Positions 9,548-19,397 of a stretch of DNA of 64,000 nt are shown here, piece by piece. The notes beneath the pieces were generated by a model that was given only the letters and a program-made list of their open reading frames with translations, did no database searches and was not told where the DNA came from. The DNA comes from Tissierella sp. P1 (GTDB lineage: Bacteria; Bacillota; Clostridia; Tissierellales; Tissierellaceae), in NCBI RefSeq assembly GCF_002266425.1, contig NZ_NPMN01000004.1, positions 62,001-126,000 of the forward strand, written 5' to 3'. A program made the translations under genes and the position numbers. Every line of letters begins with the position of its first letter. Positions within the stretch are counted from its first letter, which is position 1.

Positions 9548-10475
9548 TATCGTCCCTCCTTAGTAAGCTTGATGCGTGGATCAACAAACATATAAGCTAT
9601 ATCTACAATTAAAAGCATAATGATTAAAATGATTGAATAAAAAATAGTTGTCCCCATGATTAATGTATAGTCCCTGTTACTAATGGAGTTAACAAAGAAC
9701 ATTCCAAGACCAGGAATACCAAATATCTTTTCAATTACAAAGCTACCTACTAAAAGGTTGGAAACCAAAGTACCAAGTACAGAAATAATAGGTAGTATTG
9801 CATTTCTAAAGGCATGTTTTAAAACTACGACAGCCTTAGATATTCCCTTTGACTTAGCTGTTTTAATATAGTCTTGTCCTAGAACTTCTAACATACTAGA
9901 ACGCATAAGTCTCGCAATATAAGCTAAAGGCATAAGGATAATGCTATAGATGGAAGTATGGTATGACTAAATGTACCCCATCCTCCAATCGGTAGCCAAC
10001 TAACATTTTTAGCTATAAACTGTATAAAGACAGTACCCATTATAAAACTTGGTACGGAAATACCTAAGATGGCTATGACCATAGAAAAGTAATCAGGCCA
10101 TTTATTTTGATTTAGAGCTGCAAGAGCTCCTAATGCTGGTCCAAATATCAATGCAATAAGTAGGGCTTGCGCTCCAATACGAGCAGAAACTGGGAATCCT
10201 CTATTAATCATATCATTAACAGTTTCAACCCTTGATTTCATTGAATCTCCAAAATCTCCTCTTACAACTTTTCCTAGATATATAAAATATTGTTCTGTTT
10301 TGGGCTTATCAAGACCATACTTTTGCTGCAAGTTTTCATAAACTACCTTGGGCATTTTACCTTCCTTCATAAAGGGATTACCTGGCACAGAGTGCATCAA
10401 TAAAAAGGTAATAGTAATAATTGCCCAAAGTGTGATAAGTGACATAAAAAGTCTTTTTAAAAGATATTTTGCCAT
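9547..10475 (-). CDS. oppB: Oligopeptide ABC transporter permease OppB (copy 2), frameshifted in this sequence
   Basis: Two reading frames (10475-9924 and 9933-9547) together make one OppB. The first ends ...SIALSLCL and the second begins MPLAYIARLMRSS, while intact OppB1 reads ALSLMPLAYIARLMRSS without a break. Comparing the DNA, copy 2 lacks one base at 9936-9937: a run of three C on the coding strand would read TCC CTT ATG and restore the frame. With that base the protein has 309 residues, exactly the length of OppB1. All motifs on both sides are intact (KYGLDKPKT, TAKSKGISKAVVVLKHAFRN). This is a sequencing error or a very recent mutation. Confidence 0.85.
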
Positions 10476-10551
10476 TTTATCCCTCTTTCTGTTTGAATAT
10501 ATAAACGAGTAAAGTTCATTTCCATAAATTATATATGCTAATATAAAGTAT

Positions 10552-10570
10552 GGGCGAGCCCTGCTCGCCC
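10552..10570 (-). promoter_or_regulatory. Strong GC-rich stem-loop between oppA2 and oppB2
   Basis: GGGCGAGC (10552-10559) and GCTCGCCC (10563-10570) form a perfect 8-bp stem with a 3-base loop, striking in such AT-rich DNA. It is not followed by a T-run on the minus strand, so it is more likely a 3'-end stabilising or processing hairpin for oppA2 mRNA than a full terminator. Confidence 0.6.
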
Positions 10571-10582
10571 GTAATTTATAAT

Positions 10583-12217
10583 CTATTTATTCATATCTGC
10601 ATAAATGAAATATGGATATCTATTAAGTGGTTTAAATACATCAGTCACATATGATTTTTGAGCATATGGCTGAGTATAGTGATAGATTGGCAATACTGGC
10701 ATATTATCCATTAATATCTTCTCTGCTTGACGCATAGCTTCCATACGAACTTCTTGATCAGTAGTTGATTTTGCTTTAGCTACTAATGCATCATATTCAG
10801 CATTGTTAAATTTAGCATCGTTGAAGCTAGAACTACTTACCCAAAGATCTACGAAAGTCATAGGGTCAACATAGTCTCCAGTCCAACCTGCACGGGAGAT
10901 TTGGAAATCTCCAGCTTTTTCTCTATCAAGTTTAACTTGGAAATCTACATTTTCAAGTTGAACTTCAATACCTAGATTAGCTCTCCACATTTCTTGAATT
11001 GCTTGAGCAATTTTTTTGTGACCTTCAGAAGTATTGTAAAGAATAGCAAATTGGCTGAAATCTTCTGCTTTATATCCAGATTCAGTTAATCCTTCTTGGA
11101 ATAATTTTTTAGCTTCTGTTAGATTAAACTCAACTAGCTTACCAGCTGTATCTCTATATTCTTTGTTATTTTCATCAAGCATACCGAAAGGTACTACACC
11201 TTCAGCAGGGACTTGTCCGCCTTGAGCTATTTTATCAACTATTGTTTGTCTGTCTATAGCCATTGCTAGAGCTTTTCTAATTTTAACATTATCAAAAGGT
11301 TTAATCTTAGTATTGAAATTATAATAATAAGTTGCAACGTCTCCACCTATTACAAGCTCAGGATTATTTTGAGCTTTCATTTGTGCCACAACTGCTTGAG
11401 GTAGGGGAGTTAGAAAATCAAATTCTCCACCTTCATATTTTTGCCATGCTGTATTTTCATCATCTAATATAGCAAAATCGATACCGTCTAATTTAACATT
11501 TGCAGCATCATAATAATTTTCATTTTTCATTATAACAATCTTTGCATTGTGCACCCATTCAGTTAATTTGAAAGGTCCATTAGATACATAAGTTGAAGGA
11601 CTTTTCGCCCAATTAGGATTAGCTTCTGCTACTTTTTGGTTAACTGGGAAATAGGTGTAGAAAGAAGTTAACTCTAAGAAATAAGCAGTAGGTGCTTCTA
11701 GTGTTACTTCAAAAGTTTTATCATCAAGAGCCTTTACCCCTACTTCGTCAACTGAACCGGCACCTGTATTATATGCTTCACCACCTTTTAAATAGTAGAA
11801 TTGATAAGCATATTCTGCTGCCAAATTTGGATCTAATGCTCGTTTCCAAGAATATTCAAAGTCGTGAGCAGTTACAGGATCTCCATTAGACCATTTAATA
11901 CCATCACGGAGTGTAAAAGTATAGGTAACTTCATCATCTGCTAAAGTATACTCTTTAGCCATGCCAGGTACCATGGTACCATCTGGAGAATGCTTAAATA
12001 GACCCTCAAATATATGGTCCAGAACCCAAGATTCATGTGTACCTTGTGCTAGTGCTGGGTCTAATGTACCAGGTTCACTAGAATTATTTGTTCTTAAAAT
12101 CTTTTTCGTTGGTTTATTTCCAGTATCTTTAGGTGTATCTGCTGATTTAGAACAAGCAGTAAATACCATTACTGTTACAAGAAGTAAAGATACTAAAATT
12201 AAAAATTTCTTGTTCAT
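10583..12217 (-). CDS. oppA: Oligopeptide-binding lipoprotein OppA (copy 2)
   Basis: This solute-binding protein of 544 residues has a lipoprotein signal peptide ending in lipobox FTAC, then a short linker and the SBP_bac_5 motifs NNSSEPGTLDPALAQGTHES and GIKWSNGDPVTAHDFEYSWK. It is clearly the duplicate of OppA1. Differences are spread over the ligand-binding region, so the two may prefer different peptides. It is the first gene of operon 2, with a good promoter upstream (12260-12288), and is followed by a stem-loop before oppB2. Confidence 0.95.
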   Translation of the reverse strand: MNKKFLILVSLLLVTVMVFTACSKSADTPKDTGNKPTKKILRTNNSSEPGTLDPALAQGTHESWVLDHIFEGLFKHSPDGTMVPGMAKEYTLADDEVTYTFTLRDGIKWSNGDPVTAHDFEYSWKRALDPNLAAEYAYQFYYLKGGEAYNTGAGSVDEVGVKALDDKTFEVTLEAPTAYFLELTSFYTYFPVNQKVAEANPNWAKSPSTYVSNGPFKLTEWVHNAKIVIMKNENYYDAANVKLDGIDFAILDDENTAWQKYEGGEFDFLTPLPQAVVAQMKAQNNPELVIGGDVATYYYNFNTKIKPFDNVKIRKALAMAIDRQTIVDKIAQGGQVPAEGVVPFGMLDENNKEYRDTAGKLVEFNLTEAKKLFQEGLTESGYKAEDFSQFAILYNTSEGHKKIAQAIQEMWRANLGIEVQLENVDFQVKLDREKAGDFQISRAGWTGDYVDPMTFVDLWVSSSSFNDAKFNNAEYDALVAKAKSTTDQEVRMEAMRQAEKILMDNMPVLPIYHYTQPYAQKSYVTDVFKPLNRYPYFIYADMNK

Positions 12218-12259
12218 TCAATTGCCTCCCTATTTAGTCATGTAAAGTAGTGAACTTTT

Positions 12260-12288
12260 ATTTTAAATTTTAGCACATATTATGTAAA
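12260..12288 (-). promoter_or_regulatory. Sigma-A-type promoter of the oppABCDF-2 operon
   Basis: On the minus strand TTTACA (12283-12288) and TAAAAT (12260-12265) are 17 bases apart. oppA2 starts about 40 bases downstream behind a GGGAGGCAATTGA Shine-Dalgarno region. The rest of the 12218-12459 gap holds only a perfect 8-bp inverted repeat, TGATAGGTcaaaACCTATCA (12342-12359), without a T-run; its role is unknown. Confidence 0.7.
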
Positions 12289-12459
12289 CCATCAATGGAA
12301 ATACATGGTATAAAGAGGTGAGAGACTAAAGTATGAAGGTGATAGGTCAAAACCTATCATAGTATGATTACATCATTATTTGATGGTTGTCCAGCAATGA
12401 AAAAGATATAAAGGGAAGAGCAATATGAGGAATAAAATAGATAGTTTTCCAAAAAGACA

Positions 12460-13536
12460 TTAATAATGACCTTTTCTCATTGAACCTACAATCAGCGTCA
12501 ATATAGGAATTACAAATTGGAAAGGTATAACATAATATTTGTATACATTGATGAATTTAAACATTTCCATAGTATCACTATAAATAAGCCTAGAAAAAAT
12601 AATCATTAAAATACAGAGGATAATAGAGGTATTTCTAATATTTTTTAAATTAAAAAGTTTAATTATTCCAAGACAAGAAGCATATAGGCAAACTGCTATT
12701 TTGATAAAGCTACATAACAATAAATTTATTGAAATAATAATTTCTATTCTTTGAACAAAACCATTAATGTGTATCAGTGAAGTAGCATAATGGGAAGGAA
12801 AATAAATATTATATAGGTTAGGAAATCCAAGTAATAGAATATTTCTAAAAGTAGCGATCAGAAGTAGAAAACCACCTATGAGGATACCACTGATATAAAT
12901 CTTAGTAGTATCTTTATTATTATTTAAAGTCCCCAAAAAAACCATAAACACAACAGTTTCAGCAAAAGGAAAAGTAAGTAGGGAATATCCATTGCTTATT
13001 ACAGGCTTCCAGCCATTATATAGTATTGGCTGAATATATGAATAATTAAATTGAGGAATAGCTAGTATAAAAGTGGCAGAAATCATTATTACAATAAGTG
13101 GCAGAACTAATTTTGTCCATGTGGCTAGTACAGAAAATCCCGCATTAATAGCATATAAGGATAGAAGCCCTATAAAAATAGCTGGAATATATTGAGGGGT
13201 TTCTGGTAAAGAAACTACTTGAATATATTCAGTTGCATTTCTTATGTCAATAGCTCCAAGATGAAAAAAGTAAAATGTATAGACGAAAATAAAAAACTTT
13301 CCAAAAAAATTTCCATAGACCTTTGGCAATATATCTAATAACCCAGTGCCTGGAAAAATTAGAGCTAACTTTCCATAGATAAATGATAAGGGAATGGCCA
13401 TGAACATAGCCATTAAAAGAGAGATCCAAGTATCTTCCATGGCTTCAGAGCTTCCGCTAATAAGCAGGGAAGTTCCAAGAACAAACATAACTATTGATGA
13501 TATAAACTGAGAGTTTGAAATATTCTCTGTTTTCAT
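12460..13536 (-). CDS. gerAB: Spore germination receptor permease subunit, GerAB/GerKB family
   Basis: This 358-residue protein has about ten hydrophobic segments across its whole length, as in the GerAB (Spore_permease, APC superfamily) subunit of nutrient germinant receptors, which carries the germinant-binding pocket. It sits third in the operon after GerAA and GerAC homologues. The ATG at 13536 is preferred over the in-frame GTG at 13545 because GGTGAGG lies 4-5 bases before it. Receptors of this type sit in the spore inner membrane. The germinant cannot be deduced from sequence. Expression in the forespore under sigma-G is expected but no convincing sigma-G promoter was found. Confidence 0.85.
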   Translation of the reverse strand: MKTENISNSQFISSIVMFVLGTSLLISGSSEAMEDTWISLLMAMFMAIPLSFIYGKLALIFPGTGLLDILPKVYGNFFGKFFIFVYTFYFFHLGAIDIRNATEYIQVVSLPETPQYIPAIFIGLLSLYAINAGFSVLATWTKLVLPLIVIMISATFILAIPQFNYSYIQPILYNGWKPVISNGYSLLTFPFAETVVFMVFLGTLNNNKDTTKIYISGILIGGFLLLIATFRNILLLGFPNLYNIYFPSHYATSLIHINGFVQRIEIIISINLLLCSFIKIAVCLYASCLGIIKLFNLKNIRNTSIILCILMIIFSRLIYSDTMEMFKFINVYKYYVIPFQFVIPILTLIVGSMRKGHY

Positions 13537-13566
13537 TAACCTCACCGACCTTTGAATTAATTTAAG

Positions 13567-14718
13567 CTAGTGCATCCTGATAATATCGGATAAATGTCCA
13601 CTGCTTCTAATATGAACGTCTACATCTATTTTTACATCTAAATCTTTAAAGATTTCACCCCAATTATCATCAATTTCCTTCCAAAGTTTGGGATTTTTTT
13701 TCTTTACTATACTTCCAAAACCAAATATATCTAATCCAAAATCTTTTTGCATATTATTTATTAGTTTTGAAATATTATTTTTTAGAAATTCTTCAGCAGT
13801 ATATTTAATATGTTGAATATTAGATTCCTTCAAAATATTTATAGGAGTATCTGATTCTCCAATAGCTACTTCTGTTTTAATTTTTATATGCATAGAAAGT
13901 TTATCATTAGAAACAACAGGAGTAATTTTGGTCTTATTTTTGAAGATTTCTAAAGTTACATTGTCTAATGTAGTATTATCGGTTATGTCAATAGTAAGAA
14001 GACCACCTTCAATTTTGTCTCTTACAAATAGATAATATTTAACATCTTCTAAATCCATAAATCCAGCCAATTTATCTTTATTTAAAATAGCTCCTCCAGA
14101 TAAGGCCATGGTTTGTTTTCCTTCATTAAATACCATATCCACAGTAGGAATTACTGCGCTAATTCCTTTATTAGAGATAGCATTTGTTAGCTCAGAAGCA
14201 AGAACATTAGGAACTTGAGATAATCTGTTGTTTGAAGTAATCATGTTTTCTATTTCAAAGGATCGTATTTTGGTAGATAAACTTTGTAAACTTAGTATCT
14301 CCTTCGCAGTGGGAGTTTTTGAAATTAGGAGATATAAAGTAAGTCTAGGCTCAGCATCTCTTACTATCCAGTCTAAAATAGGAATAATACCATCTTTAGC
14401 TACATCTTCACTAATTATCACAGTAGTGGCATGGCTCCAATATGGAGGCTTAGCAGAGATGTTAATCATATTTCTTACACATTCAAAAACACTTTCTCCA
14501 TATGATTGCATTCTTATAGAGTCAAATTTTGGCTCTCTAATAGATGCAGATATATCTATTACTTCTGCTGTCATTTCGTATCCTTTACCTGAACTGACTT
14601 TATCAATGGCCATACCTGATATAAGAGCCAATTTTTCGATTTCCCTGTAGTTCCAGCATCCTGTAGTTAAAACTGCAATTAAAAGTATAAATAACGTAAA
14701 CAGAAAAACTTTATTCAT
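13567..14718 (-). CDS. gerAC: Spore germination receptor lipoprotein subunit, GerAC (Ger(x)C) family
   Basis: This 383-residue lipoprotein has a signal peptide of about 20 residues and lipobox TTGC, followed by WNYREIEKLALISGMAIDK. That motif is the hallmark of Ger(x)C proteins (CW..REI.....V...A.D). The start at 14718 is set by a GGAGGTAA Shine-Dalgarno and by the lipobox position; a longer frame adds 14 non-signal residues. The start overlaps the gerAA stop by 8 bases, so translation is coupled. GerAC proteins are anchored on the outer face of the spore inner membrane and are needed for receptor function. The order here is A-C-B, an alternative to the classical A-B-C. Confidence 0.93.
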   Translation of the reverse strand: MNKVFLFTLFILLIAVLTTGCWNYREIEKLALISGMAIDKVSSGKGYEMTAEVIDISASIREPKFDSIRMQSYGESVFECVRNMINISAKPPYWSHATTVIISEDVAKDGIIPILDWIVRDAEPRLTLYLLISKTPTAKEILSLQSLSTKIRSFEIENMITSNNRLSQVPNVLASELTNAISNKGISAVIPTVDMVFNEGKQTMALSGGAILNKDKLAGFMDLEDVKYYLFVRDKIEGGLLTIDITDNTTLDNVTLEIFKNKTKITPVVSNDKLSMHIKIKTEVAIGESDTPINILKESNIQHIKYTAEEFLKNNISKLINNMQKDFGLDIFGFGSIVKKKNPKLWKEIDDNWGEIFKDLDVKIDVDVHIRSSGHLSDIIRMH

Positions 14719-16201
14719 TTTTTTTACCTCCATTGCTTCGGATAGGGTCTTTATCTGCAATATGTTCAGGCCTAAATATCATATACCATCTAGGTGCTCT
14801 AACACCTGTGTCCTTCAGAGCTTGCATATTGAAAGTAGTCAAATTCGTCATAAATGGTATACCAAAAGATTTAAGTTTTAGTAAATGAATGAGGACAAAT
14901 GCCATTCCTACTATGTAACCATATAATCCAAGTACTGCTGAAAGTAAGATTAGGGCTATTTTAATAAAGAGTGAAGCTGCTCCAAGGGCAGGAGTTATAA
15001 GACTAGTAATACCTGATAGTCCAACTACAATTACAATAGGAGCACTTACAAATCTTGCATCTACAGCTGCTGAACCAAGAACTAAAGCACCTACAATACT
15101 TAAAGCCTCGCCAATATAAGCAGGCATACGAGTTCCTGCTTCACGAAGTATTTCGAATACGATTAATAACCCAATAAGTTCAAAAACAGTAGGCAAAGGT
15201 ACTCCTAACCTAGAAGCATATATACTCATAATTAGAGGTGTAGGGATCATTTCTTGATGATAAGTAACTAAGGCTAGATATATAGCAGGTATACTTATGG
15301 TTAAAATAAAACCTAATAAACGAATAATTCTATTTATAGAGGAAAAGTAATAGCTTAAATAATAATCATCACCAGATTGAAAAACCTCAATAAAAAGAAA
15401 AGGCAGAGTCATAACTACGGGGGAACCATCCACGAAAAGCAGTATTCTTCCCTCTAATAATTTTGCCATAGCTACATCAGGCTTTTCAGTTGTAGAGGTA
15501 GTTTCAAATAAAGAAAATGGTTGCTTATCAATATATTCTTGAATATACTTTACATCTAAAACACCGTCTATACTAATATTATTGAGCTGAGAATATAAGG
15601 TAGATAAAATTTCTTCGCTGGCCAGACCCTCAATATAACATATACAAAGCTTTGTATATGTTATTTCTCCAAGGGTCATAAATTTAAATTTTAAATTATT
15701 TGTTCTAGCTTTCCTTCTAATTAAAGACAGATTTATAATCAGAGACTCAGTAAAACCTTCCCTTGGACCACGGAGTACCTTTTCTACAGTAGGTTCTTGG
15801 ATAGCACGAGTTCTCCATCCTTTGCTTCCAATAATAATTCCTTCTGAGAAGTTTTGTAAAAATAATATAGTATCTCCATCTATAATTGCGTTAATAAGAT
15901 TTAAGACACTAGTGGTTTTTTCACATTGAGGTGAAATTATAACTTGGCTTTGTAAATAATCCACTAAATCTAGTTTAGAGGATTCAATAATGCTATTAGT
16001 AATAGGTTTAATTATACTTTCATTTATAATATTGTCATCTACCATACCATCAATGAAAAGAATACAGCATTCCACACTATGGTCATTCCTATTTTCAAAT
16101 TTTCTTAGTCTGAGGGTATCATCGTCTTTAAATATTTCTTTTATTGTATTTATATTTTCATCCATAGAAGAAGACAGATGGTATTTTTCAAAACTATTCA
16201 T
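14711..16201 (-). CDS. gerAA: Spore germination receptor subunit, GerAA (GerKA) family
   Basis: This is the A subunit of a nutrient germinant receptor, 496 residues. It has a large N-terminal hydrophilic domain (about 1-280) and then membrane spans in the C-terminal half. Family landmarks include the LEGRILLFVDGSPVVMTLPF stretch and REAGTRMPAYIGEALSIVGA. It is the first gene of a three-gene minus-strand operon with gerAC and gerAB homologues. The Shine-Dalgarno is AAGGGTG. The presence of this operon is the main sign in the window that the organism forms spores. Confidence 0.95.
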   Translation of the reverse strand: MNSFEKYHLSSSMDENINTIKEIFKDDDTLRLRKFENRNDHSVECCILFIDGMVDDNIINESIIKPITNSIIESSKLDLVDYLQSQVIISPQCEKTTSVLNLINAIIDGDTILFLQNFSEGIIIGSKGWRTRAIQEPTVEKVLRGPREGFTESLIINLSLIRRKARTNNLKFKFMTLGEITYTKLCICYIEGLASEEILSTLYSQLNNISIDGVLDVKYIQEYIDKQPFSLFETTSTTEKPDVAMAKLLEGRILLFVDGSPVVMTLPFLFIEVFQSGDDYYLSYYFSSINRIIRLLGFILTISIPAIYLALVTYHQEMIPTPLIMSIYASRLGVPLPTVFELIGLLIVFEILREAGTRMPAYIGEALSIVGALVLGSAAVDARFVSAPIVIVVGLSGITSLITPALGAASLFIKIALILLSAVLGLYGYIVGMAFVLIHLLKLKSFGIPFMTNLTTFNMQALKDTGVRAPRWYMIFRPEHIADKDPIRSNGGKKNE

Positions 16202-16324
16202 AATTATTACACCCTTATAACAAAAATATTAAAATCAGTTCTAATTAGTTTTACCTAATAAGGGGTAAATATGCTATAATTAGCAAGAAAAAAAATTTAA
16301 TATATAACAGCAAGGGTGAAAGAT

Positions 16325-17842
16325 ATGAAAAACATAGGCACTATGAAAAGCAGTACATTATATATTATCTATTTTGGAATAGTAACTAAGATATTGTTAT
16401 TCATTAAAGATATTCTTACTGCATCAAAAATTGGAGTAAACTATAAAATGGATTCATATTTATTGGCTTTAAGTACTATTATGTTAATTACAAAGATAGT
16501 AGGGGATGGATTAATTGTAGCTATTATACCTGTACTACAAGAAATACAAGAAAAACACGGAGAGAAAAGAAGAATAGAATATACTAATAATTTAGTAAAT
16601 GTTACAGTAATACTTTCGTTTATCCTTATTATCATGGGATATTTATTAGCGCCAAAGATAATCATGATATTTGGTCCAGGATTTAAAGGAGTAGAACTAG
16701 AAAAAACCATTTTTTTATATAGAGTGGGTTTACCTATTATAATGGTGTCATGGATAAGGTCAATAGGAGGAGGATTTTTACAGGCAGATCATGCTTTTAG
16801 GGCAGGTGCAAAGGGAGGAGTTTCCAATGTATTAGTGTATATTATTTATTTAATATTCTTTGCAGAGAAATTTAATTTAACAGGACTTATGATAGCTGGA
16901 ATTATAGCAGTTATCTCTCAGATATATATTCTCCTAAGGACAATGGAAAAGCATGGTTATAAATATGCATGGAAACTGGATCTAAAGGATAAATATTTAT
17001 TAAAGGTGGTTAAATTTTTATTGCCTATATTAATAGGGGTAGGAGTTAACGAGTTGAATAATTCAATAGATAATGCAATAGCTTCTACACTTCCAATTGG
17101 TAGTATTGCAGAATTAAGCTATGCCAATGAGATAGTCAATTTATTTTTAGGTTTATTTATAACAGCAATAGTTACAGTTATATTCCCAGTTTTATCCGAG
17201 AGCCATAGTAAAAAAGACATAGAAAATCTGAAGGCAGGAATAAACCATGGAATAGTTGTTTTATTAAAGATAGCAATCCCAGTATCTATTATATTAATGA
17301 CAATGGCAGAGCCAATAGTCAAGATAGTTTTTGAAAGAGGGGCTTTTAATGCGGAGGCATCATTTTTTACGGCTGCTGCATTAGGATATTATGCTATGGG
17401 GCTTACAAGTATGGCACTTATACCTTTAATTACTAGAGCATATTATTCAATACACGATATGAAGACTCCAGTTGTTATTAGTATTTTGGCTCTTGTGGTG
17501 AATATAATTATAGATTTAACTTTAGCTCCAATTATGGGAGCAAGTGGTATAGCATTAGGAACTAGTGCTTCTGTTATATTATCCTCGATAATAGGAATAT
17601 ATGATTTAAATCGAAGGCTACAATTTACAGAAAGAAAAGATATTAGAGGAATATTAGTAAAGTTTTCAGTTGCAGCAGTTATTATGACAACTGGTATACT
17701 CCTTACCTATGGAGCCTTTGCAACATCTCTAGATAATGTTTTTTTACACAATGTAATTACCGTAGGACTTTCCATTGCAGTTGGATTAGGTTTATATATA
17801 TTGGTATGTAAAGTTTTGGAACCCATGACCTTATATTATTAA
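16325..17842 (+). CDS. murJ: MurJ/MviN-family lipid II flippase (full length)
   Basis: This 505-residue polytopic protein has about 14 hydrophobic segments. MviN/MurJ landmarks are present: FGPGF, GGFLQADHAFRAGAKGG, FERGAFNAEASF and RAYYSIHDMKTPVV. The ATG at 16325 is preferred to the in-frame GTG at 16316 because AGGGTGA sits 6 bases before the ATG. A TATAAT lies at 16275-16280 with no clear -35. It is divergent from the gerA operon. It is the second MurJ homologue in the window, so one may serve vegetative and the other spore peptidoglycan; this division is inference. It could also export another undecaprenyl-linked oligosaccharide. Confidence 0.88.
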   Translation: MKNIGTMKSSTLYIIYFGIVTKILLFIKDILTASKIGVNYKMDSYLLALSTIMLITKIVGDGLIVAIIPVLQEIQEKHGEKRRIEYTNNLVNVTVILSFILIIMGYLLAPKIIMIFGPGFKGVELEKTIFLYRVGLPIIMVSWIRSIGGGFLQADHAFRAGAKGGVSNVLVYIIYLIFFAEKFNLTGLMIAGIIAVISQIYILLRTMEKHGYKYAWKLDLKDKYLLKVVKFLLPILIGVGVNELNNSIDNAIASTLPIGSIAELSYANEIVNLFLGLFITAIVTVIFPVLSESHSKKDIENLKAGINHGIVVLLKIAIPVSIILMTMAEPIVKIVFERGAFNAEASFFTAAALGYYAMGLTSMALIPLITRAYYSIHDMKTPVVISILALVVNIIIDLTLAPIMGASGIALGTSASVILSSIIGIYDLNRRLQFTERKDIRGILVKFSVAAVIMTTGILLTYGAFATSLDNVFLHNVITVGLSIAVGLGLYILVCKVLEPMTLYY

Positions 17843-17985
17843 AATTTAGGATATGTTCTATAAAATATCTCTTAATGGTACTTTTATAATATCTATGTTA
17901 GAATAAGCTTTAGAAAACATCTAATTGATAGATTTTAATTTCCTTTTTATATACTAGATAAATTCATTTGGGAGGATACAGAAGG

Positions 17986-19269
17986 ATGAGAATTGCTATA
18001 ATGGGAGCTTCGGATTCAGTAGAGAAAATATATAAAGTTCTATCTCAAGAGGAAAAGAATATAGAATTTATTAAATATGCCGAAGATGAAATAAAAAAAC
18101 TTATAGAAATAGCAAGAAATATTGATACTGGAATAGATGGTATATTTTTGACTGGAATAGGTGTTTATTCGGAGCTTTCTTCACAAATAAGATTTGAACA
18201 GCCAGTCGTATATACAGAAAGAGGTATAATAGGTATTATTAAAGCTATGTGCGAATTTCGTATGGATTGGAAAGATATTAAAAATGCAAGAATTGCTTTA
18301 GATATAATTGAGGAAAAAGATTTACTTGATGTATTTAATGAGTTTAATATAGAAGTCAAAAGTTATGATATTCAAAAATATTTACCTTCTAAGAATGAAG
18401 AGGACTATATAAAATATTATCTAGAAAAGTATGAGGAGAAACAAATTGATTGTATCTTTACATCTTTTGGATATATATATAATTATTTAAAAAATCATGA
18501 TATTCCTGTTTATAGAATACAAGCAACGAATATTGATATTAAAAATCGATTTACTGAATTAAAGAATAGTATCAGATTAAAAAATATGAATGAACGTGTA
18601 ACTCAAATACAGGTTATTCAAGTAGTTGAGAAGAATGGTGAACTTTATAATAGTATAGAGGGACAGTTTCAATTAGAAGAAGAAATTCTAATGTATTCTA
18701 AAGAGATTGAAGGAATGATGCAGACTATTAATACAAATGAATATCTTATTATATCGAATAAAGGTGCCTTATTGAGCCGAGAGAATATAAATTCTTTATC
18801 TAAGATAGTAAATAATTGTAAGTTAAATAATATTATACTTGGCATAGGAATAGGTGAAGGTGTAACTCTTTATCAATCTGAAATAAATGCAAGAAATGCC
18901 TTAAGGAAGAGTATTTCTGAAAAACAAGGTAATATTTATTTTTATGATGGAGAAAACGTAGTAGGTCCAATTCTTAGAGAAAGTCAAATTAAATACAAAA
19001 ATTTAGCAGATAAAAAAACTCTACAATTATCTAAAGAAATTGGAATTAGTTACCAATATATTGAAAAAATTAATGGTGTAATAAATAAGTTAGGTAGAGA
19101 TGAATTTACAAGTCAAGAACTCTCTGAAATCCTTTCTATAAGTGAACGTAGTGCGAATCGTATTCTAAAAAATATCATAGATAAGGGATACGGTGAGGAA
19201 TCAAACTTGGAGAATTCATTAGGTGCTGGTAGACCCCGTCGTAAGATTAAAATCAAGCTAAAGCCATAG
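17986..19269 (+). CDS. Predicted one-component transcriptional regulator with C-terminal helix-turn-helix
   Basis: This 427-residue cytoplasmic protein has no membrane segment. The N-terminal part (about 1-210) looks like an alternating alpha/beta sensor fold, with IFLTGIGVYSELSS and DCIFTSFGYIYNYL reminiscent of PrpR-N-like domains. The middle (about 215-345), with IILGIGIGEGVTLYQSEINA, resembles the GGDEF-like domains of regulators and GTP cyclohydrolase III. The C-terminus (about 365-410, FTSQELSEILSISERSANRI) is a winged-helix DNA-binding domain, ending in a basic tail GRPRRKIKIKLKP. The ATG at 17986 follows GGGAGGA. It is followed by a terminator and a 440-base gap before a transporter/peptidase operon, which it probably controls. 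Fold names are by eye only. Confidence 0.65.
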   Translation: MRIAIMGASDSVEKIYKVLSQEEKNIEFIKYAEDEIKKLIEIARNIDTGIDGIFLTGIGVYSELSSQIRFEQPVVYTERGIIGIIKAMCEFRMDWKDIKNARIALDIIEEKDLLDVFNEFNIEVKSYDIQKYLPSKNEEDYIKYYLEKYEEKQIDCIFTSFGYIYNYLKNHDIPVYRIQATNIDIKNRFTELKNSIRLKNMNERVTQIQVIQVVEKNGELYNSIEGQFQLEEEILMYSKEIEGMMQTINTNEYLIISNKGALLSRENINSLSKIVNNCKLNNIILGIGIGEGVTLYQSEINARNALRKSISEKQGNIYFYDGENVVGPILRESQIKYKNLADKKTLQLSKEIGISYQYIEKINGVINKLGRDEFTSQELSEILSISERSANRILKNIIDKGYGEESNLENSLGAGRPRRKIKIKLKP

Positions 19270-19279
19270 GATATATTTA

Positions 19280-19313
19280 AAACTCTAATTATTTTATTGA
19301 TTAGAGTTTTTAT
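19280..19313 (+). terminator. Rho-independent terminator after the regulator gene
   Basis: AAACTCTAAT (19280-19289) pairs perfectly with ATTAGAGTTT (19300-19309) and is followed by TTTT. It separates the regulator from the downstream transporter operon. Confidence 0.85.
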
Positions 19314-19397
19314 AATGTAAGAAATATAAAGGATTATTGACAATTATAAAAAAATGTAATACAATTTAGACAATTAAGGACCTATTTAGGACACGAA

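Noticed and set aside
9936..9937. Programmed frameshift in oppB2, pyrG or the kinase gene
   Set aside because: No slippery heptamer with a downstream stimulator was seen, and the same type of break in six unrelated genes fits sequencing deletions better.
16202..16324. Possible sigma-G promoter for the gerA operon
   Set aside because: GCATA occurs on the minus strand but no matching CATNNTA-like -10 lies at the correct distance.
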